Assembly (NCBI GenBank): GCA_013814015.1
Contig: JACCQS010000381.1
Location: 1 to 16,916, forward strand
Direction of reading: 5' to 3'
Length of the DNA stretch: 16,916 nucleotides
Origin: Geodermatophilaceae bacterium
GTDB lineage: Bacteria > Actinomycetota > Actinomycetes > Mycobacteriales > Geodermatophilaceae
A program made the translations under genes and the position numbers. This document shows, piece by piece, positions 1 through 5,809 of this stretch (within the stretch, counting starts at the first letter, position 1; every line of letters begins with the position of its first letter). Below the pieces are notes generated by a model. The model was not told where the DNA came from, searched no databases, and saw only the letters and a program-made list of their open reading frames with translations.

Positions 1-27
1 AGCGAGCATGCCGCGCGGATTCCGCGC

Positions 28-1785
28 CTAGCCGCAGACAGCGCCCTGCGCGGCCGAGCCGACGAGCTTGGCGTACTTGCCCAGCACGCCGGTCGGATAC
101 CGCGGCTCCGGGGGGCTCCAGCCCTCGCTCCGGCTAGCGAGTTCCGCGGAGTCGACGAGCAGATCCAGGATGCGCGCGGTCATGTCCAGCCGGATCCGGT
201 CACCGTCGCGGACAAAGGCGATCGGACCACCGTCGGTGGCCTCCGGGGCGACATGACCGACGCACAGACCGGTCGTACCGCCGGAGAACCGGCCGTCGGT
301 GAGCAGGAGCACGTCCTTGCCCAGACCGGCCCCCTTGATCGCTCCGGTGACGGCGAGCATCTCGCGCATTCCGGGTCCGCCCTTGGGGCCCTCGTACCGG
401 ATGACGAGGACATCGCCGGTCTGCAGGGTCCCTGCACTGACCGCCGCCATCGCTGCGGCCTCTCCCTCGAAGACGCGGGCGGTCCCCTCGAAGACGTCGC
501 TGTCGAAGCCCGCCGATTTCACGACCGATCCGTCCGGGCACAGTGATCCGCGCAGCACCAAAAGGCCGCCGGTGCGGTGTATTGGGTTGCTCATCGCTCG
601 GATGATGTCGCCGTCGGGGTCGGGAGGATCGATGTGGGCAAGGTTCTCGGCCACGGTCCTACCGGTGACAGTCAGCGAGTCACCGTGCAGCAAACCGGCA
701 TCCAGCAGCGCCTTCATCACGACGGGCACTCCCCCGATCCGGTCCACGTCGGACATCACGTACCGGCCGAACGGCTTGACGTCGGCCAGGTGCGGAGTCC
801 GGTCCCCGATGACGTTGAAGTCGTCGAGGGTGAGCGGGACCCGGGCCTCTTTGGCGATGGCAAGCAGATGCAGTACCGCATTGGTCGATCCGCCGAGAGC
901 CATCACCACAGTGATCGCGTTCTCGAACGCCTCGCGGGTCATGATCTGGCGGGCGGTGATTCCGCGCTCCAGCAGCCCTACGACGGCCTGCCCGGAGGCG
1001 ACGGCGTAATCATCACGTCTGCGGTCGATGGCGGGCGGCGCGGCGCTGCCCGGCAAGGACATGCCCAGCGCTTCGGCCGCGCTGGCCATCGTGTTCGCGG
1101 TGTACATGCCGGCGCAGGCACCCTCACCGGGGCAGGTGGCCTTCTCGATCTCGGTCAATTCGGCCTCGGTCATCAGCCCGCGGGCGCAGGCTCCAACGCC
1201 CTCGAAAACGTCGATTATCGTCAGAACGCGGTCACCCAACCGACCCGGCATCGTCGCCCCGGCGTAGAGGAACACCGCGGCCAGATCCAACCGAGCCGCG
1301 GCCATCAGCATGCCGGGAAGGGACTTGTCGCAACCTGCCAGCAGCACCGATCCGTCGAGCCGCTCAGCGAACATCACGGTTTCGACCGAGTCAGCGATGA
1401 CCTCTCTACTGACCAGGGAGGCACGCATTCCTTCGTGTCCCATCGAGATCCCGTCCGAGACCGAGATCGTGCCGAACTCCATCCCGAAGCCACCGGCCTC
1501 GCGTACGCCCTCCTTGACCCGCTTGGCCAGCCGATCCAGGGACAGGTTGCACGGCGTGATCTCGTTCCAGGACGAGGCGATGCCGATCTGCGGTTTGGCC
1601 ATGTCCTCGTCACGCATGCCGACTGCGCGCAGCATCGCTCGCGCGGGGGCACGCTGGTAACCGTCGGTGACCTCATGGCTGCGAGGTTTGAGGCCGTTGG
1701 TCGACTGTTGCGTCACCGTTGCTTCCGTCGTCGTTGCTTCCGTCGTCGTTGATTCCGTCGTCGTTGACTCGGTAGTCGCGCTCAC
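28..1785 (-). CDS. ilvD: Dihydroxy-acid dehydratase (IlvD)
   Basis: Catalyses dehydration of 2,3-dihydroxy-3-methylbutanoate and its isoleucine-pathway homologue to the 2-keto acids, the third common step of valine/isoleucine synthesis (cytoplasm). The protein closely follows the mycobacterial-type IlvD from KPRSHEVTDG to the C-terminal SAAQGAVCG. Visible signatures are GCDKSLPGM and CPGEGACAGMYTANTM (iron-sulfur cluster cysteines), EGPKGGPGM and the catalytic-site DGRFSGGTTG. The open frame runs back to 2448 but homology begins only near 1690, so the true start is inside. I chose GTG at 1785: a TAGAGT sequence (minus strand, 1794-1799) lies 8 nt before it, as in leaderless actinobacterial mRNAs, and no Shine-Dalgarno is visible. 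GTG at 1716, preceded by GGAAG, is the alternative; it would remove the Thr/Ser/Glu repeat. Function is certain, start moderately so. It is divergent from the PH-domain gene. Confidence 0.95.
   Translation of the reverse strand: MSATTESTTTESTTTEATTTEATVTQQSTNGLKPRSHEVTDGYQRAPARAMLRAVGMRDEDMAKPQIGIASSWNEITPCNLSLDRLAKRVKEGVREAGGFGMEFGTISVSDGISMGHEGMRASLVSREVIADSVETVMFAERLDGSVLLAGCDKSLPGMLMAAARLDLAAVFLYAGATMPGRLGDRVLTIIDVFEGVGACARGLMTEAELTEIEKATCPGEGACAGMYTANTMASAAEALGMSLPGSAAPPAIDRRRDDYAVASGQAVVGLLERGITARQIMTREAFENAITVVMALGGSTNAVLHLLAIAKEARVPLTLDDFNVIGDRTPHLADVKPFGRYVMSDVDRIGGVPVVMKALLDAGLLHGDSLTVTGRTVAENLAHIDPPDPDGDIIRAMSNPIHRTGGLLVLRGSLCPDGSVVKSAGFDSDVFEGTARVFEGEAAAMAAVSAGTLQTGDVLVIRYEGPKGGPGMREMLAVTGAIKGAGLGKDVLLLTDGRFSGGTTGLCVGHVAPEATDGGPIAFVRDGDRIRLDMTARILDLLVDSAELASRSEGWSPPEPRYPTGVLGKYAKLVGSAAQGAVCG
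1718..1777 (-). repeat. Four tandem 15-bp repeats in the ilvD 5' end
   Basis: Four consecutive 15-bp units (1718-1732, 1733-1747, 1748-1762, 1763-1777) share the plus-strand form GTTGCTTCCGTCGTC. Units 1 and 2 are identical, unit 3 has one change, and unit 4 has several. On the minus strand they encode TTEST/TTEAT pentapeptides in frame with ilvD. Because the unit is a multiple of three, copy-number change would keep the reading frame. Confidence 0.85.
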
Positions 1786-1875
1786 GCCTGCGGACTCTAG
1801 GCCGACGGTGGCCGCGGTGTCAGTCCAGGTGGGCGAGTTCAGCGCAGTCGGGCACGCGCTCGAGCTGATGGCAGC
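1786..1875. promoter_or_regulatory. Divergent promoter region between ilvD and the PH-domain gene
   Basis: The 90-bp gap must hold promoters for both directions. On the minus strand, TAGAGT at 1794-1799 matches an actinobacterial -10 (TANNNT) and is 8 nt from the ilvD GTG, consistent with a leaderless transcript. No convincing -35 or plus-strand -10 is visible, and no attenuator or T-box structure fits in this short space. Confidence 0.35.
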
Positions 1876-2268
1876 ATGGCCTCGATGAGCCGGACACTGG
1901 TACGACTGCAGATGAACCGGATCTCGCTGGTTCCGGCTGTGGTGGCCGTCGTGTGCGCTCTTCCGCTGGCCACCGCGAGCCCGTGGTTGCTGTTCTTGTT
2001 GCTGCTGCCGGCGGCGTGGATCAGCTACGTCATGCGCAGCGGTGTGGACGTCGACGACGACGGCCTCACCGTCAGAGCGCTGTTCGGATCCATCCGTCTT
2101 CCCTGGGCGCGGGTCAGCGGCGTACTGATCGGAAAACGCCATGAACTCTCGGTGGCCACCGTTGGCGGGGGCGCCGTACGACTGCCGAATCTGCGGGTCC
2201 GGGACCTGCCGCGGCTGTACGAGGCGACCGGCGGTCGATTGGGCTTGCCCGGCGACGACGATGCCTGA
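1876..2268 (+). CDS. PH-domain-containing small membrane protein
   Basis: A 130-residue protein. After a short basic N-terminus it has two hydrophobic segments (about residues 17-33 and 37-53), then a compact beta-rich domain (about 55-120) with VDVDDDGLTVRALFG followed by IRLPWARVSGV. That pattern is typical of the bacterial PH-like domain proteins (bPH_6 group) common in actinobacteria. Its biochemical role is unknown; in this family the domain faces the cytoplasm below a membrane anchor. Start ATG 1876 or ATG 1885 cannot be separated, since neither has a clear Shine-Dalgarno. The last 8 bases (ATGCCTGA) overlap the start of the phosphatase gene, so the two are almost certainly co-transcribed and translationally coupled. 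Confidence 0.8.
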   Translation: MASMSRTLVRLQMNRISLVPAVVAVVCALPLATASPWLLFLLLLPAAWISYVMRSGVDVDDDGLTVRALFGSIRLPWARVSGVLIGKRHELSVATVGGGAVRLPNLRVRDLPRLYEATGGRLGLPGDDDA

Positions 2269-3031
2269 TCCGATCAGCCGGCCACTCCTGGACTGGGAGG
2301 GCTGCCTCAACGCCCGAGACGTCGGCGGCCTACCAGTGGTCGGGGGCGGCCGGATCAGGTGCAACGCGCTCCTGCGTGCAGATAGCTTCGGCCACTTGAC
2401 CTCGGCAGGAGTCGAGGCCGTTCGCCGCTGCGGCGCGAGCCGGATCATCGATCTGCGCTACTCCGGCGAGGGACAGCCCGATGCGCCGCATGCAGCGCCG
2501 CATCCGTTCGCCGAGCAGGAGCTCTATCGCTGCATTCCGCTGTTCGAACCGGGCGTCCTGGGCATTGATCCCCAGCTACTGGCCAAGCTGCAGGCCACTG
2601 GGACGACCGGCGAGATCTATTGCGCCAGTGTTGACCACAACGGACTTCGGATCGCGGCTGCAGTTTCGGCGATCGCTTCGGCCCCGCCGGGCCCCGTTGT
2701 CGTGCACTGCGCTGAAGGTAAGGACCGGACCGGCATCGTGATCGCATTGGCTCTGGCAGTCGTCGGCGTGGATCCTCAGCACATCGCCGAGGACTACGCC
2801 GCGAGCGCCGGACTCCTTGCCTCGCGCTTTGCCGACGAGCTGGCTACCGAGCTCAACCCGCACACCCGGGAGACGTTGCAGCGCAGGCACGCCACCGACC
2901 CGGAGACGATCCTGATGCTTCTCGATCACCTCGAGAGCCGGTACGCGGGCGCCGCCTCCTACCTGCGCATTCACGGCGTAGATGACGCGCAGCTGTTGGC
3001 ACTCCGCGCTCGGTTGGTCACAGCCGAGTAG
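2261..3031 (+). CDS. Tyrosine-protein phosphatase, bacterial dual-specificity/lipid type
   Basis: A 256-residue cysteine-based phosphatase of the Y_phosphatase3 type (related to mycobacterial PtpB), acting on phosphotyrosine and possibly phosphoserine/threonine or phosphoinositides. The active-site loop VVHCAEGKDRTGIV carries the nucleophile Cys150 and Arg156, with the Lys-Asp pair typical of this branch. The N-terminal NARDVGG (residues 17-23) is the family's conserved opening motif, followed by LLRADSFGHLT. ATG 2261 is chosen because homology starts just after it and it overlaps the PH gene by 8 bp; the frame is open further upstream (to 2141), but that part lies inside the PH gene. No signal peptide is visible, so it is cytoplasmic unless exported by other means. 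The substrate is unknown. Confidence 0.9.
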   Translation: MPDPISRPLLDWEGCLNARDVGGLPVVGGGRIRCNALLRADSFGHLTSAGVEAVRRCGASRIIDLRYSGEGQPDAPHAAPHPFAEQELYRCIPLFEPGVLGIDPQLLAKLQATGTTGEIYCASVDHNGLRIAAAVSAIASAPPGPVVVHCAEGKDRTGIVIALALAVVGVDPQHIAEDYAASAGLLASRFADELATELNPHTRETLQRRHATDPETILMLLDHLESRYAGAASYLRIHGVDDAQLLALRARLVTAE

Positions 3032-3062
3032 CCGGCCACCCAGCACGGCTGCCCGCTGGAAA

Positions 3063-3977
3063 TCAGTAGGCGCCGCTGACCACGTTCTGCAGTGGCTGGC
3101 CGGCAAGCAGTCGCTCGAGTTGGGCAGTGACGACGGCGAGGGCTCGCTCGCCGGCTCGTGGCACGCTGCCCGCGATGTGCGGGGTCAGCAACAGGTTGGG
3201 GGCCGACCACAACGGATGGCCGCTTGGCAACGGCTCGGGATCGGTGACGTCCAGGGCGGCGTGCAGACGCTGGCTGGTGAGTTCGGCGAGTAGCGCGTCG
3301 GTGTGGACAACCGGCCCGCGGGCGGCGTTGACCAGCAGTGTCCCGTCCGGCATCGCCGCCAGGAAGTCGGCGTCGACCATGCCGCGAGTCTCGGATGTCA
3401 TCGGAACCAAAAGGACGACTATGTCGTGCTGGCCGAGCAGGTCCGGCAGCTCACTGACCGCCGATACTCCTTCGCGAGCGGAGCGGGCGACATAGGTCAC
3501 GTCGACCTCAAATCCCTGGAGCCGCCGACCGACCGCCGTCCCGATGTCTCCGGCGCCGACGACCAGAACGCGGCGCCCGGCCAGCTCAGCGTTCCAGGGG
3601 TTGTCCCATTCGCCGCGAGCTTGGGCCCCCAGAAACCGCGGGAACTGCCGGATCGAGGCCAGCATGGCGGCAACGATCCACTCCGCGGTGGCGCCGCTGT
3701 GGGCACCCCGGGCGTTGCACAGGATCACCCCGTCCGGCACATGCTCGACGAACCGCTCCGCGCCCGCGCTGAGCAGTTGGATGACGTCGAGCTGCGGCAG
3801 CTGCGCAAGAACTCCGGGGACGTCCAACGTGGCCAGGAAGGGAGGTACCCACACTGTCGAGCCGCGCGCCTCTTGGCTGACCTCGCCCTCTCCCTGGTAG
3901 ACCCGACATCGCAGACCCGGGAGCCGGCTGAGCTGCTGAACTGCGGATTCGTTGGGGAGCAGTACCTCGAGAGTCAC
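3063..3977 (-). CDS. D-2-hydroxyacid dehydrogenase (NAD(P)-dependent)
   Basis: A 304-residue cytoplasmic oxidoreductase of the D-isomer-specific 2-hydroxyacid dehydrogenase family, which interconverts 2-keto acids and D-2-hydroxy acids. The Rossmann nucleotide-binding motif GAGDIG is at 141-146. The catalytic Arg220 (in NAARGP), Glu248 (DPEPLP) and His267 (LTPHIAG) are all present, so the enzyme should be active. Its length is slightly short for the family (usually 310-330). The second position after the Rossmann beta strand reads VARSAR, which suggests NADP may be accepted; this is inference. The start is GTG 3977 with no Shine-Dalgarno; TAGGCT lies 8 nt upstream and suggests a leaderless mRNA. 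It is convergent with the phosphatase gene (31-bp gap) and divergent from the sugar dehydrogenase gene. The specific substrate cannot be read from sequence. Confidence 0.9.
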   Translation of the reverse strand: MTLEVLLPNESAVQQLSRLPGLRCRVYQGEGEVSQEARGSTVWVPPFLATLDVPGVLAQLPQLDVIQLLSAGAERFVEHVPDGVILCNARGAHSGATAEWIVAAMLASIRQFPRFLGAQARGEWDNPWNAELAGRRVLVVGAGDIGTAVGRRLQGFEVDVTYVARSAREGVSAVSELPDLLGQHDIVVLLVPMTSETRGMVDADFLAAMPDGTLLVNAARGPVVHTDALLAELTSQRLHAALDVTDPEPLPSGHPLWSAPNLLLTPHIAGSVPRAGERALAVVTAQLERLLAGQPLQNVVSGAY

Positions 3978-3983
3978 GAGGCA

Positions 3984-4051
3984 GCAGCCTAAGTGGCCGC
4001 GAATCCGGGAGAAACTTCACACGCCCGCAACGGGGTAGGAACCTAGGCTGC
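3984..4051. promoter_or_regulatory. Divergent promoter region with mirrored TAGGCTGC elements
   Basis: GCAGCCTA (3984-3991) and TAGGCTGC (4044-4051) are perfect inverted copies. Each therefore reads TAGGCT toward its own gene: 8 nt before the GTG of the dehydrogenase (minus) and 6 nt before the GTG at 4056 (plus). This is the spacing expected of a -10 box feeding a leaderless transcript, and neither gene has a Shine-Dalgarno at normal distance. The -35 regions are not recognisable. The inverted pair could alternatively be a regulator-binding dyad. Confidence 0.4.
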
Positions 4052-4055
4052 CGGA

Positions 4056-5249
4056 GTGAACCGTTCGGGCTGGCGCAATGATCATGTGCTGTCCTGGCGG
4101 GCAGCCAAGCGGGGGCGGGCCGGTTGGGCAGCGCTATTGGGACTTCTGCTCCTCGCCGGCTGTTCGGGTGGATACAGTCCGGCCGGCGCGTGGGTGGTCA
4201 AGCCCGAGGGGCCACCTCCGGTCGTCGCGCCGCCCCAGGATCCGAGCCCCGACCAGCCACCGCCGGGCGAACCCGGACCGGATGGTGCGGGCGGCGACTC
4301 CAACGCCGTTGCCACCGGGCTGTCCGTACCCACCGGGCTGGTCTTGCTCACCGATGGCAGTGCACTCGTCGGTGAACGCAACACCGGCCGCATCCTGCAG
4401 GTCTTTCCGGACGCCTCTCCACCGGTGGAGCTCATGGTGGTACCCGGCTTGGACGTGACCGGCGACGGTGGCCTGCTCGGCCTCGCGCTGTCACCGACCT
4501 ACGAGCAGGACCGCTTGATCTACGCCTACCTGACCACCGCGGAAGACAATCGAGTCGTGAAGTTTCCGATCGGGGGGGCGCCCAATCCGGTGTTCACCGG
4601 CATCCCCAAGGGCCTCACCCACAATGGAGGGGCACTGATCTTCGGCTTGGACGGGGCGCTGTACGTCGGTACGGGCGACACCGGCGTACCCGATCTGGCC
4701 GATAACGAGCAGAACCTGGCCGGAAAGGTTCTTCGGATCGACATCTTCGGGGAGCCGGCGGGAGCCGAAGCCGTCTTCACCAGCGGTCACAGCGACGTCA
4801 CCGGGCTGTGCCTGGGACCGGACGGCCAATTGCTGGGCACCGATCTGATCGACGAGGAGCCTGACGAGGTGAACGTTCTGGTGGAGGATGAGGAGTACGG
4901 GTGGCCGCGGGCTGACTCCGGCACGATCGATCCGATCCTGGAGATCGACCCGCCGGGTGACGGCTTCGGTGGTTGCGCGCTGGCCGGTGGCTCGATCGCG
5001 GTGTCGGCGCTGGACGGCCAGCGGATCTATGTCAATCAGCTGGACGCGGGCTACGCCGCGACCGGGACGTCGACGGAATTCCTGACGACGACGTACGGCC
5101 GATTGCGGACACTCGTCTTCGACGCCGAGGGCGCCCTGTGGGTGACGACGAACAACCGGGATGGCTCCGGCACCCCTGTCGAGGACGACGATCGGGTGCT
5201 GCGCATCCTGGCCCCACCCATCGGAGGCGGCGGTGGCGGGACGTCTTGA
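4056..5249 (+). CDS. PQQ-dependent sugar dehydrogenase-family lipoprotein (GSDH)
   Basis: A 397-residue exported lipoprotein. Residues 1-36 form a basic N-terminus, a Leu-rich core and a lipobox LLAGC with Cys36 as the lipidation site. Residues 45-80 are a Pro-rich linker that would span the cell wall. From about 84 on it is a beta-propeller of the glucose/sorbosone dehydrogenase family: GLLGLALSPTY, THNGG (His189, at the position of the catalytic base in soluble glucose dehydrogenase), DGALYVGTGD, and LAGKVLRIDI. Such enzymes oxidise sugars with pyrroloquinoline quinone, but many actinobacterial members are uncharacterised and PQQ use is not proven. The C-terminus is a Gly tail. GTG 4056 is preferred from the upstream TAGGCT. 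GTG 4086 would give a more compact 26-residue signal peptide and is a real alternative. Confidence 0.85.
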   Translation: MNRSGWRNDHVLSWRAAKRGRAGWAALLGLLLLAGCSGGYSPAGAWVVKPEGPPPVVAPPQDPSPDQPPPGEPGPDGAGGDSNAVATGLSVPTGLVLLTDGSALVGERNTGRILQVFPDASPPVELMVVPGLDVTGDGGLLGLALSPTYEQDRLIYAYLTTAEDNRVVKFPIGGAPNPVFTGIPKGLTHNGGALIFGLDGALYVGTGDTGVPDLADNEQNLAGKVLRIDIFGEPAGAEAVFTSGHSDVTGLCLGPDGQLLGTDLIDEEPDEVNVLVEDEEYGWPRADSGTIDPILEIDPPGDGFGGCALAGGSIAVSALDGQRIYVNQLDAGYAATGTSTEFLTTTYGRLRTLVFDAEGALWVTTNNRDGSGTPVEDDDRVLRILAPPIGGGGGGTS

Positions 5250-5266
5250 GCCATGCCCATGCGCGG

Positions 5267-5584
5267 TCAGGCCGCGTAGACCGAAGCCAATCCAGTCCCG
5301 ATCTCGTCATCAGTCCGGCGAGCGTCAGCCGCAGCTGTGACTGCGCTGGCCCCCAAGGTGCTGGTGTGGGCTTGTAGCGCAGTCAGCTGCCCCACGACGT
5401 CGGCGCAGTAGTCCAACGCGCCACTTGCGACCGGCATTTCATTGCAGCTGGCATCACTCAGCAGCGACATTTCGGTCTGAAAACTGGTGCTGATACCGGC
5501 GTATCGCTCGGCCAGCGTCGCGGTCTCTGTGCCACTCCGCTCGGCGGCAGTCGTGTCGACGCCTACCTCGTCCCCAGCACCCAT
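5267..5584 (-). CDS. WXG100/EspC-like small protein, putative type VII secretion partner
   Basis: A 105-residue protein, mostly alpha-helical in composition, of the size and shape of WXG100 / ESX-1 EspC-type proteins: a short N-terminus with VDTTAAERSG, a long first helix (about 10-45), a turn with Cys47/Pro51, and a second helix (about 52-100) ending DDEIGTGLASVYAA. There is no Trp, so the WXG motif itself is missing; EspC-like proteins also lack it. Two cysteines (47 and 60) could pair. Start ATG 5584 is well supported by a purine-rich AGGGAAGGG directly upstream; the frame continues to 6103 but only as antisense of the large gene. It is divergent from the 787-residue gene. In this protein class, small helical proteins are secreted or act as partners for larger substrates. 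The call rests on size, pattern and neighbour, not on a clear motif. Confidence 0.65.
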   Translation of the reverse strand: MGAGDEVGVDTTAAERSGTETATLAERYAGISTSFQTEMSLLSDASCNEMPVASGALDYCADVVGQLTALQAHTSTLGASAVTAAADARRTDDEIGTGLASVYAA

Positions 5585-5809
5585 GGCCCTTCCCTGCTCG
5601 TCACCTTGCCGTTGCCGACAGTAAGCCGATAAGCGTTCGCAGCGTTGCGGCCGTCCACAGACCCAGTCGAACTCGGAGCCGGGCGCTGGTCGGGAAAGAT
5701 CGCTTCCGGGCGGCCTGTGGATAACTCCTGCTGCCTGCTGTCCAAGCGTCCTAGCGTTTCGCCGGACTGTCGGTTTCCAACCGGACGGCGTTTCAACAGG
5801 ACGGCGAGA
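5585..5809. promoter_or_regulatory. Divergent intergenic region with DnaA-box sequence
   Basis: This 225-bp region separates the small and the large type VII-like genes and must contain both promoters. A perfect DnaA-box sequence, TTATCCACA, lies on the minus strand at 5716-5724, with a weaker CCGTCCACA on the plus strand at 5651-5659. Candidate -10 elements are TAGCGT (5752-5757, toward the large gene) and TACTGT on the other strand before the small gene; neither has a good -35. A short hairpin CGGTT-TCC-AACCG is at 5771-5783. No small ORF is convincing here. Confidence 0.4.

Noticed and set aside
577..1752. 391-codon plus-strand open frame opposite ilvD
   Set aside because: It is the mirror frame of a highly conserved gene, with no ribosome site or domain.
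1786..2448. Upstream extension of the ilvD reading frame to 2448
   Set aside because: It runs antisense through the PH-domain and phosphatase genes and has no IlvD similarity; it is a by-product of high-GC codon structure.
3040..3059. CCAGC...GCTGG inverted repeat in the convergent gap between the phosphatase and dehydrogenase genes
   Set aside because: A 5-bp stem with a 10-nt loop and no T-tract is too weak to call a terminator.
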